NCBI RefSeq assembly: GCF_029338375.1
Contig: NZ_CP119804.1
Span: forward strand, 2,314,955 to 2,378,954
Direction: 5' to 3'
From: Halorussus lipolyticus
Lineage (GTDB): Archaea; Halobacteriota; Halobacteria; Halobacteriales; Haladaptataceae
DNA: 64,000 bases
The number at the start of each line of letters is the position of its first letter. The stretch's first letter is position 1. Under the pieces are notes generated by a model. It searched no databases. It saw only the letters and a program-made list of their open reading frames with translations, and was not told the origin of the DNA. Below, piece by piece: positions 25,174 through 33,950 of this stretch. The translations under genes were made by a program, and so were the position numbers.

Positions 25174-27375
25174 TCAGTCCTGCGTGGTGTACGACCGGTC
25201 GTGACCGAACGGTTCGTACTCCTTGCCGCCGCCCTCGTAGAACTTGCCGAAGAACTCGACGTACTCGAGACGGACCGCCTGCAGACCGGCACTGGTCACA
25301 CCGAGCGCCAGCACGAGCAGGTGGCCGATGACGAGGATGAGCAGACCGCCGACGATTCCGGCGATGCCCGAGTGGGCGAGTCCGCCGAACATGATGCTCG
25401 TCACCTCGTGTCCGTGGTACATCGTTCCGACTTCGGGCATGTGGCCGAGTCCGAAGTGCCACGCGGCGTGGCTACCCTCGCCCGTCACGTAGACGCCGAA
25501 GAACAGGAGATTGACCACGAAGGCCATCCCTGCCTTGGCGAGCAGGACCGCGGCAATCCGGGTGTACGACAGCGCGTCGGACAGGACGCTCAGGCTCTCC
25601 AGCAGGCCGATGAGGAGTCCGGCACCACCGAGGTGCTTGACCTCACCGGCGATGTAGAGTACGAGTCCCACGACGCCGATGGCGAGACCGAGCGTACCGA
25701 CTTCGGCCGAGAAGCCGCTGAATCCGAACGAGAACGGCTCGCCGGCGAAGATGGTGTACAGGAAGTCGGGCTTCACGGTACTCGCCTGCGCGCTGAGAAT
25801 CCACGTCCAGATACCGCCGAACAGCAGGACCCACGAACCGCTCTCGAGGACTGCGTCGACGGGGTCGTGGCTCAGCTCCTCCACGAAGCCGAACAGGTAG
25901 CCGACCGTCATGTGGAGGAGTCCCGCGAGTATCGAGACGACCATCCACGACAGCGCGTAGTCGGCGTTGACGGGCTGGAGACCCTTCTTCATGGGCGCGC
26001 TCTTGAGTCCGAGCGCACCTTCCCAGAAGTGGGTTGCGACGAGGTGCAAGCCGAACACTTCGCCGTACAGCACGCCGAACAGCGCCGTGAATCCGCCCGC
26101 CCACAGCGCGATACCGCCGAGACTCTTGAACGCCGCGTTGTCGAAGGAACTGTACAGCCAGTAGCCGATACCCATGTACAGGAGCCCGTAGCCGAGGTCA
26201 CCGATCATGAACCCGAAGAACGCCGGGAAAGTCAGGAACAGGATGACCGTCGGGTCGAACTCGAAGTACTTGGGCCGGTTGATGGTCTGGACCAGTAGTT
26301 CGAAGGGCTTGAACACGCCGGGGTTGTCCTGCACGACCGGCGGCTGGTCGTCGTCCATCGTGGTGCCGCCGTCGGCGGCGACCTCTCCGGACTGACCTTC
26401 CTGACCGGCAGGCTCCTCGTGACCGGGCGTGTGGCTGGCCTCGTAGGACGCGCGTTCGAGTTCGTCGATTTCCACTCGGTCGCCGACCGCGTTACCGAGC
26501 GCGGTCGTCAGCTCGGTGTATCGCTCGGTCGGAATCCAACCCTCGGCGACGAAGGCGTTCTCGGTCGTCGCAAAGTTGAGCGGGGCTTCGGACTTCTGCA
26601 CGTCGATGGTGAGCTTCTCCTCGGCCGCCAGCAGGAAGCCGGCGGTGTCGAGTTTGACGTTCTCAAGCTCGTTCTCGACGCTTTCGAGCTTGGATTCGAG
26701 CTTCTGGCGCTCGTGCTGGAGTTCCTCGACGTACTCCTCGGGACTTCCCTCGGCGTCCGGCACGTCGAGCGTGGCGAAGTCCACGCCGACCAGCACCTCG
26801 TCCAGCGCGTCCTCGTCGGCCGCGTCCGCGGGGTACGCGAAGACAGCGACAGTATCGTCGCCGGAGAACGTGCCGAACTCGCGGATGTCGTCGGCGCGTT
26901 TGAGGGCCTGTCGAACCTCGTCCTCGTCGGCCTCGCCGACCGCGACCTGTAGGGTCTCGTACCCCGACAGCAGGTCGAGGTCGATACCGAGGTCCGCGAA
27001 GGGCTTGACCGAATCGAGGCGCTCCTCGACGTTCCGGAGTTCGTTCTCCAACTCGCTCCGGCGGTCGTCGAGTTCGTTGACCTCGGTCCGGACGGATTCG
27101 AGTTCTTCTTCGAGGGCCTCGTCGGTGACGATTCGGCTCGGTCCGGCGTCCTCGCCGTCGATGTCGAGGATGCTTTCGAGTGAGCGGACGGTGACGAGTT
27201 TCTCGGACGCCTTGTCGGCACCCTCGATGGGGTCGCCCTGCTCGAAGCCCTCCCACGAACCGTCGTAGTCCGAGAGGTGGACCAGATTCAGTTCGTGGAC
27301 GGTCTCGATGACGTCGTCCATGACGGCGCGCGAGCCAGTCACGGACACCTTGCTCATTCGCTCAGGTCTGAGCAT
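25174..27375 (-). CDS. atpI: A-type ATP synthase subunit I
   Basis: The large membrane stator subunit (V-ATPase subunit a homologue), 733 residues, forming the ion half-channels against the K ring. The N-terminal 330 residues are soluble, with an antiparallel coiled coil at about 85-115 and 215-250. An acidic Gly/Asp linker follows near 310-350. About eight transmembrane helices then begin at F-D-P-T-V-I-L-F-L-T-F-P-A-F-F-G-F-M-I-G-D. The essential Arg region is the late helix L-S-Y-T-R-I-A-A-V-L-L-A. It overlaps atpH by 14 bases. Confidence 0.95.
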   Translation of the reverse strand: MLRPERMSKVSVTGSRAVMDDVIETVHELNLVHLSDYDGSWEGFEQGDPIEGADKASEKLVTVRSLESILDIDGEDAGPSRIVTDEALEEELESVRTEVNELDDRRSELENELRNVEERLDSVKPFADLGIDLDLLSGYETLQVAVGEADEDEVRQALKRADDIREFGTFSGDDTVAVFAYPADAADEDALDEVLVGVDFATLDVPDAEGSPEEYVEELQHERQKLESKLESVENELENVKLDTAGFLLAAEEKLTIDVQKSEAPLNFATTENAFVAEGWIPTERYTELTTALGNAVGDRVEIDELERASYEASHTPGHEEPAGQEGQSGEVAADGGTTMDDDQPPVVQDNPGVFKPFELLVQTINRPKYFEFDPTVILFLTFPAFFGFMIGDLGYGLLYMGIGYWLYSSFDNAAFKSLGGIALWAGGFTALFGVLYGEVFGLHLVATHFWEGALGLKSAPMKKGLQPVNADYALSWMVVSILAGLLHMTVGYLFGFVEELSHDPVDAVLESGSWVLLFGGIWTWILSAQASTVKPDFLYTIFAGEPFSFGFSGFSAEVGTLGLAIGVVGLVLYIAGEVKHLGGAGLLIGLLESLSVLSDALSYTRIAAVLLAKAGMAFVVNLLFFGVYVTGEGSHAAWHFGLGHMPEVGTMYHGHEVTSIMFGGLAHSGIAGIVGGLLILVIGHLLVLALGVTSAGLQAVRLEYVEFFGKFYEGGGKEYEPFGHDRSYTTQD

Positions 27376-27694
27376 GCACCGCCTCCTCGAACAGGTCTAC
27401 CACGTAGTCGGTAACCTCGTCTTCGTTCTCTCGCGCCCGCGATTCGAGTTCCTCACGCTCGTCCTCGCCCTCGGCGAGGACCTCTTCGCGCTCGGCCTCG
27501 ATTTCCTCGCGGGCCTCGGCGAGGCGTTGGTCGTGCAGTTCGGACGCCTCGTCCTCGGCTTCGCGGCGGATTTCTTCCGCCTCTTTCCGAGCGTCGGAGA
27601 TGCGCTGGTCGCGCGTCTCCTCGGCCTCGGCGACAATATCGTCGGCCTCTTGCTCGGCCTCCTTGATTCGTTCGAGAACCTCTGGCCTCGGCAT
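27362..27694 (-). CDS. atpH: A-type ATP synthase subunit H
   Basis: The peripheral stalk coiled-coil subunit, 110 residues, almost all Glu, Arg and Ala in heptad-like order (E-A-E-Q-E-A-D-D-I-V-A-E-A-E-E-T-R). The ATG at 27694 is preferred to an in-frame GTG 9 bases upstream, because the TATA box GTTTATA at 27724-27730 places the transcript start between them. It is the first gene of the main operon atpH-I-K-E-C-F-A-B. Confidence 0.9.
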   Translation of the reverse strand: MPRPEVLERIKEAEQEADDIVAEAEETRDQRISDARKEAEEIRREAEDEASELHDQRLAEAREEIEAEREEVLAEGEDEREELESRARENEDEVTDYVVDLFEEAVHAQT

Positions 27695-27723
27695 ACTAAT
27701 CACGCGAAAGTTGCGGGAGCGCC

Positions 27724-27730
27724 TATAAAC
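27724..27730 (-). promoter_or_regulatory. TATA box of the atp operon
   Basis: GTTTATA on the minus strand, centred about 33 nt before the atpH ATG. No other strong box is seen in the divergent gap to the methyltransferase gene. Confidence 0.55.
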
Positions 27731-27864
27731 TACTTGCGGAACCTCCCGGTGCGCTCACGGGCGATACGGCGCTCGCTTGGTAACAGGTACCGAGAATTGG
27801 CGGTCGTTGGGGCGACCGGTCCGAATAGCAGGATTATTTGGCTGGCGGTACTAACGGTCACCTA

Positions 27865-28491
27865 ATGGGTATCCTCGAAGACAAGAGCCGCGCTCGGCTC
27901 TTTTACAAGTATCTCTCGAAGGTGTACGACACCATCAACCCGTTCATCTGGAACGAGGAGATGCGCGACCAAGCCCTCTCGATGCTCGACATCGAGGAGG
28001 GCGACCGAGTGCTGGACGTTGGGTGTGGCACCGGGTTCGCCACCGAGGGTCTCCTCGAACACACCCAGAACGTCCACGGACTGGACCAGAGCGTCCACCA
28101 ACTGGAGAAGGCGTGGGACAAGCTCGGCAAGCACGACCCCGTGAGCTTCTACCGGGGCGACGCCGAGCGTCTGCCCTTCGAGGACGACAGTTTCGACGTG
28201 GTGTGGTCGTCAGGGTCCATCGAGTACTGGCCCAACCCGGTGGCCGCACTCCGGGACATGCGCAGAGTGGTCAAACCCGGCGGGCAGGTGTTGGTGGTCG
28301 GCCCGAACAACCCCAAGACGCCGGTGATGCGGAGCGTGGCCGACGCCATCATGCTGTTCTACGACGCCGAGGAGGCCGACCGGATGTTCCGCGAGGCCGG
28401 ATACACGGACATCCACCACTACGAGACGGGACCGAGCTACAACCCCGACGTGGCGCTCGTGACCATCGCGCGAGACCCCGAAGACGAGTAG
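27865..28491 (+). CDS. Class I SAM-dependent methyltransferase, possibly quinone-modifying
   Basis: A 208-residue soluble enzyme. SAM motif I is V-L-D-V-G-C-G-T-G-F-A-T-E-G at about residues 52-65, with D-Q-S for motif II and D-A-E-R-L-P-F for motif III. The N-terminal K-S-R-A-R-L-F-Y-K-Y-L-S-K-V-Y-D-T-I-N-P resembles UbiE and MPBQ-type methyltransferases, so a role in respiratory quinone methylation is plausible but not shown. The ATG at 27865 follows a GGATTATTTGG box, about 30 nt away, which argues for a leaderless start rather than 27838. Confidence 0.75.
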   Translation: MGILEDKSRARLFYKYLSKVYDTINPFIWNEEMRDQALSMLDIEEGDRVLDVGCGTGFATEGLLEHTQNVHGLDQSVHQLEKAWDKLGKHDPVSFYRGDAERLPFEDDSFDVVWSSGSIEYWPNPVAALRDMRRVVKPGGQVLVVGPNNPKTPVMRSVADAIMLFYDAEEADRMFREAGYTDIHHYETGPSYNPDVALVTIARDPEDE

Positions 28492-28720
28492 GTCGGTGCC
28501 GAACACCGGCAGACGATTTTCGCGGCCCTGCGAGGATTATCTAGTTACTTCCGGCGCGCGAGACGCGTCGCTCGCGTGCGCCGCGCGACGCACGGAGTCA
28601 TCGCAACGTGACCGACTGCTCGGCGGCCCCGGTTTGTCCGCCGGTGTTCGAACCTGAAGCTAGCTTCGTCCCGACTCCCCGACCACCTCACTCGACCGAA
28701 CCCCGCCGGACGACTGCTCC

Positions 28721-29182
28721 TCAGGCCGTCTGCTCCACCTCCGTGACCACCGCTCCATCGACCGAAACCGTCACGGAAACCGTCGAACCGGCCGAAATCA
28801 GTGGGTCGTTCGTCCTCGCAATCTCGAAACTCGCCGTCTCGCCCGCGGTCCAGTGGCCGTCGTCGGCGGTGTTGAACGGCCCGGTCGGGCCGGGACTGAA
28901 CCCCGAGGCCGAAAAGAACGGAACCGGTGGCTGGGCGTCAAGGAGCGTCCCGTCGATGCGCACCCGGACCGAGAGCGCGCTCGTGTCGAGGGTATCACCC
29001 CCGCGGTGGACGAACGTCAGTCGGTTCGCATCGGCGTCGATTCGCACGTCGATGGCGGCGCGCGGCGAGTCCGACGGGACCGGCGTTCCCAGCGCGACGG
29101 TGCCGACGGTCCCCGCGAGCGCCGCGGTGATGGCGAGCAGGAGGACGATACCGAGGACAGGAGAGGTAGCGCGAGTGGACAC
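28721..29182 (-). CDS. Type IV pilin N-terminal domain protein
   Basis: A 153-residue secreted subunit-like protein. It starts S-T-R-A-T-S-P-V-L-G-I-V-L-L-L-A-I-T-A-A-L-A-G-T-V, the haloarchaeal PilA-type class III signal with the S-P-V-(I/L)-G motif that remains as the pilin hydrophobic helix after PibD cleavage. The rest is beta-rich, Thr/Ser/Asp-rich and without Cys. It could be an adhesion pilin or a minor pilin. It is downstream of the large secreted protein and read in the same direction. Confidence 0.8.
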   Translation of the reverse strand: MSTRATSPVLGIVLLLAITAALAGTVGTVALGTPVPSDSPRAAIDVRIDADANRLTFVHRGGDTLDTSALSVRVRIDGTLLDAQPPVPFFSASGFSPGPTGPFNTADDGHWTAGETASFEIARTNDPLISAGSTVSVTVSVDGAVVTEVEQTA

Positions 29183-29239
29183 GCCGAGGGTTCGTCCCGG
29201 CCTCGGATTTGAACCTTCGGGTGGGTAGCCGACGAAGCG

Positions 29240-29300
29240 AGAAGCAGAATATTAGTTATTTGATCAACGTCCTTGTTTGGGAAAGACGTATAAACAATTG
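29240..29300 (-). repeat. Possible weak copy of the dispersed AT-rich repeat
   Basis: On the minus strand, 7 bases after the stop of the secreted protein gene, CAATTGTTTATAC is followed by ACAAGGACGTTGATCA. This is similar to the first blocks of the repeat at 15899-15968, but the last block is not clear. Low confidence. Confidence 0.25.
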
Positions 29301-29306
29301 CGTGAG

Positions 29307-30536
29307 CTACGACGCCTCGACCGGCGTCGTGGTCACGTTGACCGTCGTGTCCTCGTGGATGGCGCTCACGCGGAACTCCTCGGACGGGCCGAGCGTCCAG
29401 AGGACGCCGTTCGGGTCGGTCCGGCCGACCGAATCGCCAGCGACCGTAATCCGGCCCTGCAGGGGTGCGCCCGTGGCGTTGGTGAGTTTCACCCGGAGCG
29501 GACCGCCGGGATAGGTGCGGTTGACCGCGAGCGTGACGTTCTCCGACGAGTTGACGTCAGCGGGACCCGGCGGGAGCGCATGGTTCCCGGTGAGTTGCTT
29601 GTACTGGACCTCTTTGAAGACCTTCTCGGTGCCGCCATCGACGTAGGCGACGAGTTCGCCCTGCTGGTGAGTCACCGACACCGAGAGGATGCTGGTCGAA
29701 CCGTAGCGGAAGGTGTTCGTCCCACGCAGGTGTTCGCTGGCCCACGAGTAACGGTCCAGAACCGCGTTCTGGGCCTGAATTGGCGAGAGATTCGGTGGGG
29801 CGCTGGGGTCGCGGTTGTCCTTGCGGACGAGTTCTCGGATGTAGGTGTCACCGTCGATAGTCGAGAGGACGATGCCCGTGTCCGCAGTCGAGACGTAGAC
29901 CTTCCGCGGGGCGGTTTCGCCGCGTACCGCCGCGCTGATTCGGTCCCTGACCGGACCCTCGATGGTGGTGAGTTTCCCCCGTAGCGTGTCGGCCTCGGTT
30001 CCGAGATTGAAGCGGGAGATGTCGTCTGCCCGGACGCGCATCGTCTCGATGATTTTCCGAATCTGGTCGGCCTCGGCGTCGATACGGCCGAGCGTCCGGA
30101 GGTACTCACTCTCGGAGATGGTGCCGTTCGAGAACGCCTGCGTGGCCTGTCGCTCGGTTGCCTTCAGCGAGATGATGCGGTTCTCGATGTGGTAGCGGTA
30201 CCGGTTCAGCGTCTGTTTCTTCTTCTCGGCGGTGTTGCTGGCCTCCAACTGGGCGTTGAGGGCGTTGACGCTGAGTTGGGTCCGGAGGCCGTCGTGGCCC
30301 ATCGCAAGCGAACTGCCGAGCGCGAGCGACGGCGAGTGGAAGGCCGTCCGGTCCGAGTCGGTCCCGAGCGTCATCACGTCGGTCGTGTTCCTGTCGGTCG
30401 CGTTGCCGTCGGATTCGGTCCCGACGGTATCGGGGGTTTGGGCGGGCACTGGCGCAGACGGGGCCGACGCCTGCATCGCAACTGCTCCGGGAGAGAGGGC
30501 GAGCAGTAATGCCAGCATAACGGGGGTGAGTCGCAT
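29307..30536 (-). CDS. Secreted helical protein, DUF7096-like, unknown function
   Basis: A 409-residue protein with an N-terminal Sec-type signal (R-L-T-P-V-M-L-A-L-L-L-A-L-S-P-G-A-V-A, cleaved after about residue 20). A Thr/Asn/Asp-rich linker follows. Residues about 80-200 are predicted helical coiled coil (E-K-K-K-Q-T-L-N-R-Y-R-Y-H-I-E-N-R). The C-terminal half is beta-rich, ending in a domain with T-I-H-E-D-T-T-V-N-V-T. I recall it as DUF7096-like, not verified. The ATG at 30536 follows an ATATTTTAATG box, so it is leaderless. It is divergent from the membrane wHTH gene. Confidence 0.6.
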   Translation of the reverse strand: MRLTPVMLALLLALSPGAVAMQASAPSAPVPAQTPDTVGTESDGNATDRNTTDVMTLGTDSDRTAFHSPSLALGSSLAMGHDGLRTQLSVNALNAQLEASNTAEKKKQTLNRYRYHIENRIISLKATERQATQAFSNGTISESEYLRTLGRIDAEADQIRKIIETMRVRADDISRFNLGTEADTLRGKLTTIEGPVRDRISAAVRGETAPRKVYVSTADTGIVLSTIDGDTYIRELVRKDNRDPSAPPNLSPIQAQNAVLDRYSWASEHLRGTNTFRYGSTSILSVSVTHQQGELVAYVDGGTEKVFKEVQYKQLTGNHALPPGPADVNSSENVTLAVNRTYPGGPLRVKLTNATGAPLQGRITVAGDSVGRTDPNGVLWTLGPSEEFRVSAIHEDTTVNVTTTPVEAS

Positions 30537-30691
30537 TACGTTCCGATATTCGGGCACCCATCATTAAAATATCCATGGAAATGTGAAACGACCGATGAAC
30601 AACCGAGAACGGCCGAGACGTTTTACGGAGCGTTGTGACGTTTTATCTGCGGATGGAAAGTATTTTCTTGTCGGCGCATTCACGCGATGGT

Positions 30692-31876
30692 ATGCGGTCA
30701 TCTGCCGCCCTCCTCGTCGTCCTCCTCGTCGTTAGCTCCGTGGCCGGAGTCGCGGCGGGCCTCTCGCCGGAGGACCAGACGCGCGCCCCCCACGCCGTCT
30801 CGGACTCCTCGGCGGACACAGGCCCAGTCCCGGCGACGGCCGCAACCGCGGTAAACGGTACGGTATCGAATGCCACGGTCCGCGACGGTACCGACATGTA
30901 CGTCTCCATCGGCGAGCACGGAAACGCTCGCTGGAACGTCACCGCCAGATTCGTCCTGCGCGACGCGAACGAAACCGAGGCCTTCCGGAAACTCGCCCGA
31001 CAGTACCGAAACGGCAACGCCGACGTCGGGTTCACCCGGAAGACCTTCCAGCGGGCAGTCGAGCGCGCTCGGTCCGACAGCGAGCGTTCGATGGCGCTCC
31101 GAAACGTCTCTCGGACCGCCCGACTCGGTGAGAACGGAACTGTCGGACGCCTCTCGCTTTCGTTCACGTGGCGAAACTTCACGCGCATCGAGGACGACCG
31201 AATTCTGCTGGACGACGCGTTCTGGACGGGGTCGAACACGTGGCTTCCCGCGCTGACCGACGACCAGACGCTGACCATCGTGGGGCCGTCGTCCCACTAC
31301 GTCACTCGGTCGAACGTCCCCCACAACGGAACCCGAATCAGCTACCACGGTCCGCGGAAGTTCGAGCGCGGCGACTTCTCTGTCACCTTCTCGCCGAAGA
31401 ACACCGGTCCGACGAACCAGTCCGATTTCCCGGACCTGTCGAGTCTGCCCGGACTCCTCCTCGTGTTGCTGGTCTTCGGTCTGGGGGCCTCGGGCGTCTA
31501 TGCGTGGTCCCAGCGACGCGGCGCGGACCCCGCTGGCACCGGCGCAGTCGAGGAGTCCGACGACCCCCGAGGACCCTCGGCAACCGCGTCCGTCACGGCG
31601 GGGCAGGAAAGCGACGCCGAGGACGACGGCGACGAGGACGATGACGACGAGGCCGACGTGGAACTGCTGAGCGACGAGGAGCGCGTCCTGCGCCTCCTCC
31701 GGGAGAACGACGGTCGGATGAAGCAGGGCCAAATCGTCACGGAGACCAACTGGTCGAACGCCAAGGTCTCTCAACTCCTGTCGAAGATGGACGAGAACGA
31801 CGACGTGGACAAACTCCGAATCGGGCGCGAGAACCTCATCACGCTCCCCGACGAGGACGTTGCGGACGTGAACTGA
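30692..31876 (+). CDS. Membrane-anchored winged-helix regulator
   Basis: A 394-residue protein with a signal peptide (R-S-S-A-A-L-L-V-V-L-L-V-V-S-S-V-A-G-V-A-A-G), then an extracytoplasmic domain of about 220 residues. One transmembrane helix follows (P-G-L-L-L-V-L-L-V-F-G-L-G-A-S-G-V-Y-A-W), then an acidic linker (Asp/Glu run near 310-335) and a C-terminal winged helix (E-E-R-V-L-R-L-L-R-E-N-D-G-R-M-K-Q-G-Q-I, S-N-A-K-V-S-Q-L-L-S-K-M). This is a one-component sensor linking an outside domain to DNA. I recall the wHTH as the DUF7343 type. The ATG at 30692 follows an AT-rich box near 30660. Confidence 0.75.
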   Translation: MRSSAALLVVLLVVSSVAGVAAGLSPEDQTRAPHAVSDSSADTGPVPATAATAVNGTVSNATVRDGTDMYVSIGEHGNARWNVTARFVLRDANETEAFRKLARQYRNGNADVGFTRKTFQRAVERARSDSERSMALRNVSRTARLGENGTVGRLSLSFTWRNFTRIEDDRILLDDAFWTGSNTWLPALTDDQTLTIVGPSSHYVTRSNVPHNGTRISYHGPRKFERGDFSVTFSPKNTGPTNQSDFPDLSSLPGLLLVLLVFGLGASGVYAWSQRRGADPAGTGAVEESDDPRGPSATASVTAGQESDAEDDGDEDDDDEADVELLSDEERVLRLLRENDGRMKQGQIVTETNWSNAKVSQLLSKMDENDDVDKLRIGRENLITLPDEDVADVN

Positions 31877-31938
31877 CCGCCTCGACCATCGTTTTGCCAG
31901 CAGTCGGTGACAACCGCCGACATCGGAGGCGGCGTTTC

Positions 31939-31950
31939 GTAAACGTTTAC
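31939..31950. promoter_or_regulatory. 12-bp palindrome upstream of etfB
   Basis: GTAAACGTTTAC is a perfect palindrome 25-36 nt before the etfB ATG, where the TATA box should be. It may be the promoter alone or an operator overlapping it. Confidence 0.4.
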
Positions 31951-31974
31951 CCCCAAGGCGGCAATTCTTCGCGC

Positions 31975-32766
31975 ATGAAGGTTCTGGTGACTGTAAAAGA
32001 GGTCGCCGAAGTCGCCGACGACTTCGAGATAGAGGGGACCGAGGTAGACGAGCGCTACCTCGAGTACGACCTGAACGAGTGGGACGACTACGCCGTCGAG
32101 GAGGCCGTCCAGTTGAAAGAGGACGGCCCGGCCGACGAGGTCGTGACCGTCACCATCGGTCCCGAGCGGTCCGAAGAAACCATCCGGATGGCGCTGGCGA
32201 AGGGCGCGGACCGCGCGGTCCGCGTCTGGGACGACGCGCTGGAGGACGCCGGTCTCCTCGACGTCGAGACCAAGACGAACCTGCTGAAGTCGGTGGTCGA
32301 GGAGGAGGACCCCGACCTCGTGCTGAGCGGCGTGCAGGCGGGCGACGACGCCTTCGGTGCGACTGGCGTCTCGCTGGCCGACGAACTCGGCTTCCAGTGG
32401 GGCGCGGTCGTCAACGCGCTGGACTACGACGCCGACGAGAACGTCGCGCACGTCCACCGCGAACTGGAGGGCGGCGTCGAGGAACTCACCGACATCGACC
32501 TGCCCGCGGTCCTCACCATCCAGACCGGTATCAACGAACCCCGGTACGCGAGTCTGCGCGGCATCCGGCAGGCCCAGAGCAAGGAAATCGCACCCAAGAG
32601 CCTCGACGACCTCGGTCTCGACGCCGGAGTCATCGAGAGCGACCTCGACGTGACTTCGATGTACGAACCAGAGAGCGAGAGCGACGCCGAAATCTTCGAA
32701 GGTGACGCGAGCGAGACGGCCGGGCAACTTGCCGAAGTCCTCCGCGAGAAGGGGGTGGCAGAATGA
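31975..32766 (+). CDS. etfB: Electron transfer flavoprotein beta subunit
   Basis: The 263-residue EtfB/FixA subunit, which with EtfA carries electrons from acyl-CoA or other dehydrogenases to the quinone pool. It starts M-K-V-L-V-T-V-K-E-V and contains V-S-D-A-type elements replaced by D-D-A-F-G-A-T-G, plus A-L-A-K-G-A-D-R-A-V and I-Q-T-G-I-N-E-P-R-Y-A. The C-terminus overlaps etfA by 4 bases. The ATG at 31975 is chosen by position after the palindromic box and by the conserved N-terminus. Confidence 0.92.
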   Translation: MKVLVTVKEVAEVADDFEIEGTEVDERYLEYDLNEWDDYAVEEAVQLKEDGPADEVVTVTIGPERSEETIRMALAKGADRAVRVWDDALEDAGLLDVETKTNLLKSVVEEEDPDLVLSGVQAGDDAFGATGVSLADELGFQWGAVVNALDYDADENVAHVHRELEGGVEELTDIDLPAVLTIQTGINEPRYASLRGIRQAQSKEIAPKSLDDLGLDAGVIESDLDVTSMYEPESESDAEIFEGDASETAGQLAEVLREKGVAE

Positions 32767-33713
32767 GTGACGTGCTGGCCGTCACCGAACACCGCCGAGG
32801 AGAACTCCGCGACGTGAGCTTCGAGGTCATCACCGCGGGTCGCCAACTCGCCGACGCGACCGGCGGCGACCTGCACCTCGCCGTCGTCGGCGGCGACACC
32901 GAGGCGTTCGCCGACAGCCTCAACCGCGAGGGCGTGGACGCCATCCACACCGTCTCGGTGGGAGAGGAGTTCAACCACGACGTGTACGCCCAAGCCGTCG
33001 AGGCCCTCCACGCGGAAGTGGACCCCGAGGTCCTGCTGACGCCCAACAGCGTCAACGGTCTCGACTACGCGCCCGCCGTGGCAAACAGCCTCGACCTGCC
33101 GCTGGCGACCGACGCGGTTGACCTCGACTACGACGACGGTCTGACCGTCACCCGCGAGATGTACGGTTCCAAGGTCGAGACGACCATCGAGGTTGGCGGC
33201 GACCAGCAGGCCGTCACCATCCGAGGAGCAGAGTGGCCCGCCGCGGAGGGCGTCGGTGACGCCGAAATCGCGGAGTTCGAGGCCGACATCGACACCGACG
33301 CGGGTTCGACCGTCACCGGCTTCGAAGAAGTTGGCGGCGGCGACGTGGACATCAGCGAGGCCGACTTCATCGTCTCCATCGGCCGCGGTATCGAGGAGGA
33401 GGAGAACCTAGACCTCATCCGTGACCTCGTGGAAGCGACCGACGCGACGCTGGCCTCGTCCCGTCCCATCGTGGACAACGGGTGGCTTCCGAAGAACCGG
33501 CAGGTCGGCCAGTCCGGCAAGGTCGTCACGCCGACGGTCTACCTCGCCATCGGCATCTCCGGCGCGGTCCAGCACGTCGCTGGCATGAAGGGCGCTGACA
33601 ACATCATCGCCGTCAACACCGACCCGAACGCCCCCATCTTCGACATCGCCGACTACGGTATCGTCGGCGACCTGTTCGAGGTCGTTCCGGAACTCATCGA
33701 GCAGTTCGAGTAG
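32763..33713 (+). CDS. etfA: Electron transfer flavoprotein alpha subunit
   Basis: The 316-residue EtfA/FixB subunit. The C-terminal FAD domain is clear: A-S-R-P-I-V-D-N-G-W-L-P, Q-V-G-Q-S-G-K-V-V-T-P-T-V-Y-L-A-I-G-I-S-G-A-V-Q-H and I-I-A-V-N-T-D-P-N-A-P-I-F. The family motif around A-D binding is intact. A fixCX partner is not seen nearby, so this is the EtfAB pair alone. Confidence 0.94.
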   Translation: MSDVLAVTEHRRGELRDVSFEVITAGRQLADATGGDLHLAVVGGDTEAFADSLNREGVDAIHTVSVGEEFNHDVYAQAVEALHAEVDPEVLLTPNSVNGLDYAPAVANSLDLPLATDAVDLDYDDGLTVTREMYGSKVETTIEVGGDQQAVTIRGAEWPAAEGVGDAEIAEFEADIDTDAGSTVTGFEEVGGGDVDISEADFIVSIGRGIEEEENLDLIRDLVEATDATLASSRPIVDNGWLPKNRQVGQSGKVVTPTVYLAIGISGAVQHVAGMKGADNIIAVNTDPNAPIFDIADYGIVGDLFEVVPELIEQFE

Positions 33714-33784
33714 CGTCCCCGGTTTTTCGGTCCGGATTTTTGCGCGAGCGAGACGGCATCAGTGACGTAGTTCGGCGCTACAGC

Positions 33785-33852
33785 AATCCAGATGTTGCTT
33801 ATAGACAGCATATCCTTTTCGAGAAAGATATAGAGTGATTTCTTCGACGCGA
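33785..33852 (+). repeat. Dispersed AT-rich intergenic repeat, divergent copy
   Basis: About 70 bases after the etfA stop and in the same direction. It contains TTGCTTATAGACAG, then CCTTTTCGAGA and AGTGATTTCTTCGA, the same block order as copies 1 and 2, but more diverged. Confidence 0.35.
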
Positions 33853-33950
33853 GGACAGTCCGACCGCCGGCGACGGATGGGGCACCACGACCCACGGGTG
33901 ATGTTCGCCGACCGACATCTACTTTTCCCGTCGGTTTCGAGTAGTCGTCG

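Noticed and set aside
28554..28600. GC-rich inverted repeat downstream of the methyltransferase gene, considered as an RNA gene
   Set aside because: The pairing is simple CG alternation (GCGCGCGAG/CTCGCG) with many equivalent folds and no tRNA features such as a GTTCGAATC arm in the right place.
28640..28655. GTTCGAACC resembling a tRNA T-arm
   Set aside because: No matching acceptor, D or anticodon arms can be drawn around it.
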